This document shows positions 16,312 through 25,580 of a stretch of 64,000 bases of DNA, in pieces (the stretch's first letter is position 1; each line of letters begins with the position of its first letter). The DNA comes from Pseudomonas laurylsulfativorans (GTDB lineage: Bacteria > Pseudomonadota > Gammaproteobacteria > Pseudomonadales > Pseudomonadaceae). The position numbers were made by a program, and so were the translations under genes. Under the pieces are notes generated by a model. That model was given only the letters and a program-made list of their open reading frames with translations, was not told the DNA's origin and did not search any database. The stretch is from assembly GCF_002906155.1 (NCBI RefSeq), contig NZ_MUJK01000005.1, positions 124,001 to 188,000 of the forward strand, given 5' to 3'.

Positions 16312-17777
16312 CAATCTATTCCTAACTGATTCCAGATGGCATCGATCCGTTGGGTCACGGCATCGTCCTTGACGATGACACGACCCCATTCACGGGTGGT
16401 TTCGCCCGGCCATTTATGCGTGGCATCGAGGCCCATTTTCGAACCCAGGCCGGACACCGGCGACGCAAAGTCCAGGTAGTCGATCGGCGTGTTTTCGATC
16501 ATCACCGTGTCGCGCTTGGGGTCCATACGCGTGGTGATGGCCCAGATCACGTCGTTCCAATCCCGGGCGTTGATATCGTCGTCGGTGACGATAACGAACT
16601 TGGTATACATAAACTGTCGCAAAAACGACCAGACACCGAGCATTACCCGCTTGGCATGACCCGGGTACGACTTTTTCATGGTCACGACGGCCATGCGGTA
16701 CGAGCAACCTTCAGGCGGCAGATAGAAATCGGTGATCTCCGGGAACTGCTTCTGCAGGATCGGCACGAACACTTCGTTCAGCGCCACGCCGAGGATCGCC
16801 GGTTCATCCGGCGGCCGGCCGGTGTAGGTGCTGTGGTAGATCGGCTTGATCCGATGGGTGATGCGCTCGACGGTGAACACCGGGAAGCTATCGACTTCGT
16901 TGTAGTAACCGGTGTGGTCACCGTACGGACCTTCGTCGGCCATCTCGCCGGGATGAATCACGCCTTCGAGGATGATTTCGGCAGTGGCCGGCACTTGCAG
17001 GTCGTTGCCGCGGCACTTCACCAGCTCAGTGCGATTACCGCGCAACAGGCCGGCGAAGGCGTATTCGGAAAGACTGTCGGGAACCGGGGTCACGGCACCG
17101 AGAATGGTTGCCGGGTCGGCGCCCAGCGCGACGGCAACAGGGAACGGTTGGCCCGGATGCTTTTCGCACCACTCGCGGTAATCCAGTGCACCGCCACGGT
17201 GGCTCAACCAACGCATGATGACTTTATTGCGGCCAATCACCTGCTGACGGTAGATACCGAGATTCTGTCGGTCCTTGTTCGGTCCCTTGGTGACGGTCAG
17301 GCCCCAGGTGATCAGCGGCGCAACGTCGCCTGGCCAGCAGGTCTGCACTGGCAGTTTCGCGAGGTCAACGTCGTCACCTTCGATGACCACTTCCTGGCAG
17401 ATCGCGTCTTTGACCACCTTGGGCGCCATCGAGATGATCTTGCGGAAGATCGGCAGCTTGGACCAGGCGTCTTTCAGGCCTTTCGGCGGCTCGGGTTCCT
17501 TGAGGAACGCCAGCAGCTTGCCGATTTCGCGCAGTTCGCTGACCGCCTCGGCGCCCATGCCCAACGCCACCCGCTCGGGGGTGCCGAACAGGTTGCCGAG
17601 CACGGGGATGTCATAGCCGGTGGGCTTTTCGAAAAGCAAGGCCGGGCCCTTGGCGCGCAAGGTACGGTCGCAGACCTCGGTCATTTCGAGTACTGGGGAC
17701 ACCGGAACCTGGATGCGCTTAAGTTCACCGCGCTGTTCCAGGCCGCTGATAAAGTCGCGCAAGTCGCGATACTGCAT
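16311..17777 (-). CDS. ubiD: 4-hydroxy-3-polyprenylbenzoate decarboxylase UbiD
   Basis: A 488-residue prenylated-FMN-dependent decarboxylase of ubiquinone synthesis, close to E. coli UbiD in length. Typical segments are MQYRDLRDFISGLEQRGELK at the start, the mid-protein EGPYGDHTGYYNEVD and KKSYPGHAKRVMLGVWS. It needs the flavin prenyltransferase UbiX, which is not in this window. It lies downstream of rho behind a terminator and is coupled to the reductase gene. Confidence 0.94.
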   Translation of the reverse strand: MQYRDLRDFISGLEQRGELKRIQVPVSPVLEMTEVCDRTLRAKGPALLFEKPTGYDIPVLGNLFGTPERVALGMGAEAVSELREIGKLLAFLKEPEPPKGLKDAWSKLPIFRKIISMAPKVVKDAICQEVVIEGDDVDLAKLPVQTCWPGDVAPLITWGLTVTKGPNKDRQNLGIYRQQVIGRNKVIMRWLSHRGGALDYREWCEKHPGQPFPVAVALGADPATILGAVTPVPDSLSEYAFAGLLRGNRTELVKCRGNDLQVPATAEIILEGVIHPGEMADEGPYGDHTGYYNEVDSFPVFTVERITHRIKPIYHSTYTGRPPDEPAILGVALNEVFVPILQKQFPEITDFYLPPEGCSYRMAVVTMKKSYPGHAKRVMLGVWSFLRQFMYTKFVIVTDDDINARDWNDVIWAITTRMDPKRDTVMIENTPIDYLDFASPVSGLGSKMGLDATHKWPGETTREWGRVIVKDDAVTQRIDAIWNQLGID

Positions 17778-17876
17778 GCGTAAGCCTCGTGTTGGCCGTG
17801 GCGTTCGGGGCAGGCAGTTTAGCGCCGAACCTTTCGGTTCAGAACCACGAACTGCCGCCTGAGCAAAAATCAGATA

Positions 17877-17907
17877 GCAAAAAGCCGGGTTTCCCCGGCT
17901 TTTTGTG
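17877..17907 (-). terminator. Intrinsic terminator after rho
   Basis: AAAAAGCCGGG/CCCGGCTTTTT-type hairpin 11 bases after the rho stop codon, symmetric and so possibly active on both strands. Confidence 0.85.
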
Positions 17908-17917
17908 CCTGTTCGAC

Positions 17918-19177
<1,260 letters not shown>

Positions 19178-19320
19178 ATAGGAATGACGTAATCATTTAT
19201 GGAGGGGGGAAATTAAGCTTTTGGCTTAATGAGGCCGCGCCGCGGAGAAGGCGACAGGATCGCGTACTTATTCGAAAAGGAGTGCGTCGGCGACGGCTAG
19301 CAGGGGGCAATGGAGAAACC
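19178..19320 (-). ncRNA. rho 5' leader, probably the Pseudomon-Rho RNA motif
   Basis: The leader has a perfect hairpin ATTAAGC-loop-GCTTAAT (19212-19230) close to the start codon and a GC-rich part with GCCGTCGCCGACGC further upstream. A conserved RNA named Pseudomon-Rho is known in rho leaders of pseudomonads and is thought to serve autoregulation. Position and structure fit, but I cannot align it to the model. Confidence 0.5.
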
Positions 19321-19373
19321 AGTGCGGGGCCGAATGTACCACCTGAGTTTGGGAGCGTCTAGCCCTGAATACG

Positions 19374-19402
19374 CAAAAAGCCCCGCTATTTGCGGGGCTT
19401 TT
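19374..19402 (-). terminator. Intrinsic terminator after trxA
   Basis: AAAAAGCCCCGC/GCGGGGCTTTTT stem with a 5-base loop, 22 bases after the trxA stop codon. Confidence 0.9.
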
Positions 19403-19424
19403 TCAGGACACTTTGCAGCGACGC

Positions 19425-19754
19425 TTAGATGTTGGCGTCGAGGAAAGCAGCCAGTTGCGACTTCGACAGGGCGCCGACCTTGGTCGCTTCAACGTTGCCG
19501 TTCTTGAACAGCATCAGAGTCGGGATACCGCGCACGCCATGTTTGGCCGGGGTTTCCTGGTTCTCGTCGATGTTCAGCTTGGCAACGGTCAGCTTGCCTT
19601 TGTAAGTCTCGGCAATTTCGTCCAGAACCGGAGCGATCATTTTGCAAGGGCCGCACCATTCTGCCCAGTAGTCGACCAGTACAGCGCCTTCGGCCTTGAG
19701 TACGTCAGCCTCGAAGCTAGCGTCGCTAACGTGTTTGATAAGATCGCTGCTCAT
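19425..19754 (-). CDS. trxA: Thioredoxin 1
   Basis: A 109-residue disulfide reductase. The redox motif WCGPCK has Cys34 and Cys37, the cis-proline region GIPTLMLFKNG follows near residue 76, and the length is that of E. coli TrxA. An AGAATTCC-type ribosome site precedes the ATG. It stands alone between rho and the GntR regulator, the usual rho-trxA arrangement. Confidence 0.97.
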   Translation of the reverse strand: MSSDLIKHVSDASFEADVLKAEGAVLVDYWAEWCGPCKMIAPVLDEIAETYKGKLTVAKLNIDENQETPAKHGVRGIPTLMLFKNGNVEATKVGALSKSQLAAFLDANI

Positions 19755-19874
19755 GGAATTCTCCAGGTTGTAAGCAAAAAAACGTGGCCCATCATAGCTG
19801 CCCTTCCCTCGTTCAGGAAGGTGCAGATGATTGAGTCTCGCTATGGTGATTCATGAGTTTGGGTATAGCTCAGG

Positions 19875-20582
19875 TCATGAAGTGACGGGAGCGATGAACG
19901 CAATTCCGGTACGCAAGGCGGCATTGCGTACGTGCTCTTGCATGGCCTTTTGCGCGGCGCCAGAGGCTCGGCGAGCCAGGGCACGAAGGATCTTGCGGTG
20001 TTCCTGCCAGGTTTCCATGGCCCGTTCAGCCCGGATGAACGGTAGCTTCTGGCTCTCCAGGAAGATGTCGGCTCTGGCCGTCAGGATACTCAGCATCGCC
20101 TGATTGCCGCTGGACAGCAGGATGCGCCGGTGGAATTCAAAGTCCAGCCGCGCCGCTGCTTCGAAGTCGCCGCACTTCAGTTCGTTACGCATGGCGGCGA
20201 CATTGTCTTCCAGCGCATCGAGCTCATCGGTACTCAAGGTCACCGCAGCCAACCCGGCCGCAAAGCCCTCCAGCGCATAACGCAACTGGAAGATATCCAG
20301 CGGCGAAGCCTGCGCCGCGAATGGCCAGCCCGGCGCGGCCTCGCCTCGCGGCAGCTCCACCGGCGCCTGCACGAACACGCCTTTGCCCGGCTGGATGCTG
20401 ATGATGCCCAGCGCGCTCAGGGACGACAACGCTTCACGCAAAGAAGCCCGGCTTACGCCCAGTTGTACCGCCAGGTCCCGTTGCGAGGGCAAGGCATCCC
20501 CCGGTCCGAAGCCCTGCTCGGTGATCAGTTTGCGGATGGCTTGCAGCGCCACCTCGGGTACGGCGCGGGAGATCGAGTTCAT
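19875..20582 (-). CDS. GntR-family (FadR subgroup) transcriptional regulator
   Basis: A 235-residue regulator with an N-terminal winged helix (ALPSQRDLAVQLGVSRASLR, about residues 30-50) and a C-terminal FCD ligand domain with the acidic/histidine metal-site pattern (DFEFHRRILLSSGN). The start MNSISRAVPEVAL is chosen over one 8 codons upstream on domain grounds. It is divergent from the amino-acid ABC transporter genes and probably controls them; the ligand is likely a carboxylate or amino acid, by inference. Confidence 0.88.
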   Translation of the reverse strand: MNSISRAVPEVALQAIRKLITEQGFGPGDALPSQRDLAVQLGVSRASLREALSSLSALGIISIQPGKGVFVQAPVELPRGEAAPGWPFAAQASPLDIFQLRYALEGFAAGLAAVTLSTDELDALEDNVAAMRNELKCGDFEAAARLDFEFHRRILLSSGNQAMLSILTARADIFLESQKLPFIRAERAMETWQEHRKILRALARRASGAAQKAMQEHVRNAALRTGIAFIAPVTS

Positions 20583-20708
20583 GGTTTTCCAGACGAACCA
20601 GGCCAATGTGCCTCAGTTGTAAAGCTATTCGCGACGCCCGGCAAGTCGTGCCCCATGGGGGTTCGGTGATTTTCACGGCTGCGCCATCGGGGTGCGAAAC
20701 GCAACCTG

Positions 20709-20723
20709 ACTGTTCAGACCAGT
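20709..20723. promoter_or_regulatory. Candidate operator of the GntR regulator
   Basis: Inverted repeat ACTG-N7-CAGT in the 255-base divergent space, containing TGGTCTGAACA on the minus strand, which loosely resembles the TNGT..ACNA operators of FadR-type regulators. It was found by eye only. Confidence 0.3.
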
Positions 20724-20837
20724 AAGACCGTGCGACGCCAGCAAAACCGCGCTCTGGCGCCCCCAGAACCCTAAGTTGGCATGGCCCATGCTCTGTCGAT
20801 CCGCAGAAATCACTTCTCGCCGATCCGGAGATTTGCC

Positions 20838-21623
20838 ATGACCCAGCGTTACAGCGCCCTCCTCGCCGCCCTGTTTGCCAGCCTGATGCTGAGCCAGGCA
20901 CCCGCCCACGCCGACGGCCTGGAGGATGTGGTCAAGCGCGGCGTCCTCAAGGTTGCCGTGCCCCAGGACTTCCCGCCCTTCGGCTCGGTCGGGCCGGACA
21001 TGAAGCCCCGTGGCCTCGACATCGACACCGCAAAACTGCTGGCCGACCAGCTCCAGGTCAAACTCGAACTGACCCCGGTCAATAGCACCAACCGCATCCC
21101 GTTTCTCACCACCGGCAAGGTCGACCTGGTAATTTCCAGCCTCGGCAAGAACCCGGAGCGTGAGAAGGTCATCGACTTTTCCCGCGCCTACGCACCGTTC
21201 TACCTCGCCGTGTTCGGTCCGCCAGATGCCGAAATCAAGACTCTGGACGACCTCAAGGGCAAGACCATCAGCGTCACCCGCGGCGCGATCGAAGACATCG
21301 AGCTGACCAAGGTCGCCCCCGAAGGCGTGACCATCAAGCGCTTCGAAGACAACAACTCGACCATCGCCGCGTACCTGGCCGGGCAAGTCGACCTGATCGC
21401 CAGCGGTAACGTGGTGATGGTCGCGATCAGCGAAAAGAGCCCGAAACGCGTGCCGGCGCTGAAAGTGAAGCTCAAGGATTCGCCGGTCTACGTGGGCGTC
21501 AACAAGAACGAGCCGGCGTTGCTGGACAAGGTCAACCAGATCCTCGTGACCGCCAAGAGCGACGGGGCGCTGGAAAAGAACGCCCTGACCTGGCTGAAAG
21601 AGCCGCTGCCGGCCGATCTCTGA
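20838..21623 (+). CDS. Polar amino-acid ABC transporter, substrate-binding protein
   Basis: A 261-residue periplasmic receptor of the family 3 solute-binding type. The signal peptide MTQRYSALLAALFASLMLSQ ends at AHA. The domain has the typical GLDIDTAKLLADQLQVKLEL and SRAYAPFYLAVFGP segments. It is the first gene of a four-gene unit (receptor, two permeases, ATPase). The amino acid carried cannot be told from sequence. Confidence 0.88.
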   Translation: MTQRYSALLAALFASLMLSQAPAHADGLEDVVKRGVLKVAVPQDFPPFGSVGPDMKPRGLDIDTAKLLADQLQVKLELTPVNSTNRIPFLTTGKVDLVISSLGKNPEREKVIDFSRAYAPFYLAVFGPPDAEIKTLDDLKGKTISVTRGAIEDIELTKVAPEGVTIKRFEDNNSTIAAYLAGQVDLIASGNVVMVAISEKSPKRVPALKVKLKDSPVYVGVNKNEPALLDKVNQILVTAKSDGALEKNALTWLKEPLPADL

Positions 21624-21645
21624 TTCGGCACGCTGGAGACGTTTT

Positions 21646-22314
21646 ATGGCTTATCAGTTCGATTTCCTGCCGGTGGTGAACAACACCGACCTGTTGCTGC
21701 GTGGTGCGCTGTTCACCCTTGAGCTGACAGCCATCGGCGCTGTGCTCGGCGTGGGGCTGGGCATCGTCGGGGCGCTGGTGCGGGCGTGGAACATCCGGCC
21801 TTTGGCGGGGATTTTCGCGGTCTACGTCGAGTTGATCCGCAACACGCCCTTTCTGGTGCAGTTGTTTTTCATCTTCTTCGGCTTGCCGTCCTTGGGCGTG
21901 CAGATTTCCGAATGGCAGGCGGCGGTGCTGGCGATGGTGATCAACCTCGGCGCCTATTCCACCGAGATCATCCGCGCCGGCATCCAGGCGATCCCCCGGG
22001 GTCAGCTGGAGGCCGCGGCGGCACTGGCGATGACGCGCTTCGAAGCGTTCCGCCACGTGGTGCTGCTGCCGGCACTTGGCAAAGTCTGGCCGGCCCTGAG
22101 CAGCCAGATCATCATCGTCATGCTCGGCTCGGCGGTGTGTTCGCAGATCGCCACCGAGGAGCTGAGTTTCGCCGCCAACTTCATTCAATCGCGCAACTTC
22201 CGCGCCTTTGAAACCTACGCCCTGACCACGCTGCTGTACCTGTGCATGGCACTGCTGATCCGCCAATTGCTGAACTGGATCGGCCAGCGGTTCATCGCAA
22301 GGAGTAGCCAATGA
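21646..22314 (+). CDS. Polar amino-acid ABC transporter permease 1
   Basis: A 222-residue HisM/GlnP-type permease. The EAA loop RGQLEAAAALAMTRFEAFRH is near residue 118, preceded by VELIRNTPFLVQLFFIFFG, the conserved permease segment. Five predicted helices. It overlaps the next permease gene by 4 bases and pairs with it as a heterodimer. Confidence 0.9.
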   Translation: MAYQFDFLPVVNNTDLLLRGALFTLELTAIGAVLGVGLGIVGALVRAWNIRPLAGIFAVYVELIRNTPFLVQLFFIFFGLPSLGVQISEWQAAVLAMVINLGAYSTEIIRAGIQAIPRGQLEAAAALAMTRFEAFRHVVLLPALGKVWPALSSQIIIVMLGSAVCSQIATEELSFAANFIQSRNFRAFETYALTTLLYLCMALLIRQLLNWIGQRFIARSSQ

Positions 22315-22961
22315 GCGATTTCACCTTCTGGGACATCGTGCGCAACCTGCTCACCGGCCTGCAATGGACGCTAGCGCTGTCGCTGGTGGCGTTCATTGGC
22401 GGCGGGCTGATCGGCTTGCTGATCATGGTCATGCGCATCTCGGATAAATCCCTGCCGCGCAGTGTCGCCCGTACCTACATCGAACTGTTCCAGGGCACGC
22501 CGCTGTTGATGCAGCTGTTTCTGGTGTTTTTCGGCGTGGCACTGGCCGGGCTGGAGATTTCGCCGTGGATGGCGGCGGCGATCGCGCTGACGCTGTTCAC
22601 CAGCGCCTACCTGGCGGAAATCTGGCGCGGTTGCGTCGAGTCGATTCCCAACGGCCAATGGGAGGCTTCGTCGAGCCTGGCGCTGAACCCGCTGGAGCAG
22701 CTGCGCTATGTGATCCTGCCGCAAGCCCTGCGCATCGCCGTGGCGCCAACCGTGGGCTTCTCGGTGCAAGTGGTCAAAGGCACTGCCGTCACCTCGATCA
22801 TCGGCTTCACCGAGCTGACCAAGACTGGCGGCATGCTCGCCAACGCCACCTTCGAACCTTTCATGGTCTACGGCCTCGTCGCCCTCGGCTACTTCCTGCT
22901 CTGCTACCCCTTGTCGCTCAGTGCGCAATACCTGGAAAGGAGACTGCATGCCTCTGCTTAG
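22311..22961 (+). CDS. Polar amino-acid ABC transporter permease 2
   Basis: A 216-residue partner permease of the HisQ/HisM family with IELFQGTPLLMQLFLVFFG and the EAA loop NGQWEASSSLALNPLEQLRY. The start overlaps the first permease (ATGA) and its end overlaps the ATPase gene by 14 bases, so the unit is translationally coupled throughout. Confidence 0.9.
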   Translation: MSDFTFWDIVRNLLTGLQWTLALSLVAFIGGGLIGLLIMVMRISDKSLPRSVARTYIELFQGTPLLMQLFLVFFGVALAGLEISPWMAAAIALTLFTSAYLAEIWRGCVESIPNGQWEASSSLALNPLEQLRYVILPQALRIAVAPTVGFSVQVVKGTAVTSIIGFTELTKTGGMLANATFEPFMVYGLVALGYFLLCYPLSLSAQYLERRLHASA

Positions 22962-23685
22962 AATTTCCGCCCTGCATAAATACTACGGCGACCATCATGT
23001 GCTCAAAGGCATCGACCTGAGCATCGAGGAAGGCCAGGTGGTGGCGATCATTGGCCGCAGTGGCTCGGGCAAATCAACCTTGCTGCGCACCCTCAACGGC
23101 CTGGAATCGATCAACGACGGCGTGATCGAAGTCGACGGCGAATACCTCGACGCCGCCCGCGCCGATCTGCGCAGCCTGCGGCAGAAAGTCGGCATGGTGT
23201 TCCAGCAGTTCAACCTGTTCCCGCACCTGACCGTGGGTGAGAACGTCATGCTCGCGCCGCAAGTGGTGCAGAAGGTGCCCAAAGCCAAGGCCGCCGAACT
23301 GGCGCGACAGATGCTGGAACGGGTCGGACTGGGGGAAAAGTTCGATGCCTTTCCGGATCGACTGTCCGGCGGTCAGCAACAGCGGGTGGCGATTGCCCGT
23401 GCCCTGGCGATGTCGCCGAAAGTGTTGCTGTGCGACGAAATCACCTCGGCGCTGGACCCGGAACTGGTCAACGAAGTGCTGAGTGTGGTCCGGCAACTGG
23501 CGAAGGAAGGCATGACGCTGATCATGGTCACCCACGAAATGCGCTTCGCCCGGGAGGTTGGGGATAAGTTGGTGTTCATGCATCTTGGCAAGGTGCATGA
23601 AGTGGGCGACCCGAAAGTCTTGTTTGCCAAGCCGCAGACAGCAGAGCTGGCAAATTTCATCGGGACGGTTGAGGCGGGAAATTGA
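22948..23685 (+). CDS. Polar amino-acid ABC transporter ATPase
   Basis: A 245-residue GlnQ/HisP-type ATPase. Walker A is GRSGSGKST (about residue 36), the signature is LSGGQQQRVAIARAL, Walker B is VLLCDEITSALDPEL (the usual aspartate-glutamate pair is DE), and the H-loop is THEMRFAREVGD. AAAGGAGACTGC precedes the ATG at 22948, which fixes the start; an upstream in-frame ATG (22921) lies within the permease gene. Confidence 0.93.
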   Translation: MPLLRISALHKYYGDHHVLKGIDLSIEEGQVVAIIGRSGSGKSTLLRTLNGLESINDGVIEVDGEYLDAARADLRSLRQKVGMVFQQFNLFPHLTVGENVMLAPQVVQKVPKAKAAELARQMLERVGLGEKFDAFPDRLSGGQQQRVAIARALAMSPKVLLCDEITSALDPELVNEVLSVVRQLAKEGMTLIMVTHEMRFAREVGDKLVFMHLGKVHEVGDPKVLFAKPQTAELANFIGTVEAGN

Positions 23686-23690
23686 GTCAT

Positions 23691-23823
23691 TGTGGCGAGG
23701 GGGTTTACCCCCGTTGGGCTACGAAGTAGCCCTTAAACCTTTCGACCGAGTATCAATGACTCGCCGCGCTGAATGGCTTTGGGGCCGTTTCGCGGCCCAA
23801 CGGGGGTAACCCCCCTCGCCACA
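23691..23823. repeat. Long inverted repeat, second REP subtype
   Basis: TGTGGCGAGGGGGTTTACCC at the left and the inverse ending GGGTAACCCCCCTCGCCACA at the right, with inner inverted pieces (GGGCTACGAAGTAGCCC and GGGCCGTTTCGCGGCCC). It differs in core from the GGAGCGAGC REPINs and resembles the copy at 53832-53927. Confidence 0.85.
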
Positions 23824-23917
23824 GGAGCTGTGTTGGATCAAGGCTTTCAACACTACGCGTTGGCGGCAGCCTTTGATCGTGGCACGATGTCGAGGTTATC
23901 GACCGAGACCCCCGACC

Positions 23918-25420
23918 ATGCCGCAATCCCAAGCCAAGAATCTGTCCCTGATCGCCGCAATCGACCTGGGCTCCAACAGCTTTCACATGGTCGTGGCCAA
24001 GGCCCAGAACGGTGAGATCCGTATTCTCGAGCGCCTCGGGGAGAAGGTCCAGCTGGCCGCTGGCATCGACGAAGAACGCCACCTCAACGAAGAATCGATG
24101 CAGCGCGGGCTCGACTGCCTCAAGCGCTTCGCTCAACTGATCAGCGGCATGCCCTCCGGTGCCGTTCGCATCGTCGGCACCAACGCCTTGCGTGAGGCCC
24201 GCAACCGCGCCGAATTCATCCGTCGCGCCGAAGAGATTCTCGGCCACCCGGTGGAAGTCATTTCCGGCCGTGAAGAAGCGCGCCTGATCTACCTCGGCGT
24301 GTCCCACACCCTCGCCGACACCCCGGGCAAGCGCCTGGTGGCCGACATCGGCGGCGGCAGTACCGAATTCATCATTGGCCAGCGCTTCGAACCGCTGCTG
24401 CGCGAAAGCCTGCAGATGGGTTGCGTCAGCTATACCCAGCGCTATTTCAAGGACGGCAAGATCACCCCGGCCCGCTACGCCCAGGCGTACACCGCAGCGC
24501 GGCTGGAGATCATGAGTATCGAGCACGCCCTGCACCGCCTGACCTGGGATGAAGCCATCGGCTCCTCGGGCACCATCCGCGCCATCGGTCTGGCGCTGAA
24601 GGCTGGCGGCCACGGCACCGGCGAGGTCAACGCCGAAGGCCTGGCCTGGCTCAAGCGCAAACTGATCAAGCTGGGCGACGTCGAGAAAATCGATTTCGAA
24701 GGTATCAAGCCGGATCGCCGAGCCATTTTCCCCGCTGGTCTGGCGATCCTCGAAGCAATCTTCGACTCCCTCGAACTGCAACGCATGGATCACTGCGAAG
24801 GCGCCCTGCGCGAGGGCGTGCTCTATGACCTGCTGGGCCGCCATCATCACGAAGACGTGCGCGAGCGCACCCTCACGTCGCTGATGGAGCGCTACCACGT
24901 CGATCAGGAGCAGGCGGCTCGGGTCGAGCGCAAGGCGTTGCATGCGTTCGACCAGGTGGCCGAGGACTGGGATCTGGAAGACGGCGTCTGGCGCGAACTG
25001 CTCGGCTGGGCGGCCAAGGTCCATGAGGTTGGCCTGGACATCGCTCACTACCAATACCACAAGCACGGCGCCTACCTGATCGAGCATTCCGACCTCGCCG
25101 GATTTTCCCGCGAAGACCAATTGATGCTCGCGCTGCTGGTGCGCGGCCACAGGCGCAACATCCCCAAGGACAAGTTCGCCGATTTCGGAGATGACGGCAC
25201 CAAGCTGATTCGCCTGTGCGTGCTGCTGCGCTTTGCGATCCTGTTCCACCACATCCGCGGCACCCAGCAAATGCCCCAGGTGGAACTGAACGCCAATGGC
25301 AACAGCCTGGAAGTGGTGTTCCCGGAAAACTGGCTGGATGAAAACCAGCTGACCCAGGCCGACTTTGAAATTGAAGCGCAATGGCTGACACGGGTCGACA
25401 TCGTGTTGACCGCTCGCTAG
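23918..25420 (+). CDS. ppx: Exopolyphosphatase
   Basis: A 500-residue enzyme that releases phosphate from polyphosphate ends, also related to pppGpp phosphohydrolases. Actin-like ATPase domains: phosphate-1 motif IAAIDLGSNSFHMVVA near residue 12, phosphate-2 motif VADIGGGSTEFIIG near residue 143, then a C-terminal HD-like helical domain. The ATG at 23918 (MPQSQAKNL) is chosen because the upstream codons lack family similarity. It is convergent with ppk, the usual pseudomonad arrangement. Confidence 0.95.
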   Translation: MPQSQAKNLSLIAAIDLGSNSFHMVVAKAQNGEIRILERLGEKVQLAAGIDEERHLNEESMQRGLDCLKRFAQLISGMPSGAVRIVGTNALREARNRAEFIRRAEEILGHPVEVISGREEARLIYLGVSHTLADTPGKRLVADIGGGSTEFIIGQRFEPLLRESLQMGCVSYTQRYFKDGKITPARYAQAYTAARLEIMSIEHALHRLTWDEAIGSSGTIRAIGLALKAGGHGTGEVNAEGLAWLKRKLIKLGDVEKIDFEGIKPDRRAIFPAGLAILEAIFDSLELQRMDHCEGALREGVLYDLLGRHHHEDVRERTLTSLMERYHVDQEQAARVERKALHAFDQVAEDWDLEDGVWRELLGWAAKVHEVGLDIAHYQYHKHGAYLIEHSDLAGFSREDQLMLALLVRGHRRNIPKDKFADFGDDGTKLIRLCVLLRFAILFHHIRGTQQMPQVELNANGNSLEVVFPENWLDENQLTQADFEIEAQWLTRVDIVLTAR

Positions 25421-25426
25421 AGCCTC

Positions 25427-25525
25427 TGTAGGAGCGAGCTTGCTCGCGAAAAACCTGAGGGCAACGCGTTATCCAGGCAGCATGCGTCATCGTTCACGTC
25501 CATCGCGAGCAAGCTCGCTCCTACA
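25427..25525. repeat. REPIN between ppx and ppk
   Basis: TGTAGGAGCGAGCTTGCTCG at the left and GCGAGCAAGCTCGCTCCTAC at the right as inverted copies. Confidence 0.9.
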
Positions 25526-25532
25526 GAAAAGC

Positions 25533-25564
25533 AAAAAGGGCGATCCAACTGGATCGCCCTTTTT
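25533..25564. terminator. Bidirectional terminator between ppx and ppk
   Basis: Perfect stem AAAAAGGGCGATCC/GGATCGCCCTTTTT with a 4-base loop, usable from both convergent genes. Confidence 0.92.
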
Positions 25565-25580
25565 GTCTGCCTGATCCGCG

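Noticed and set aside
23753..25381. 542-codon frame opposite ppx
   Set aside because: Mirror of ppx codon usage with no recognisable motif; ppx is intact on the other strand.
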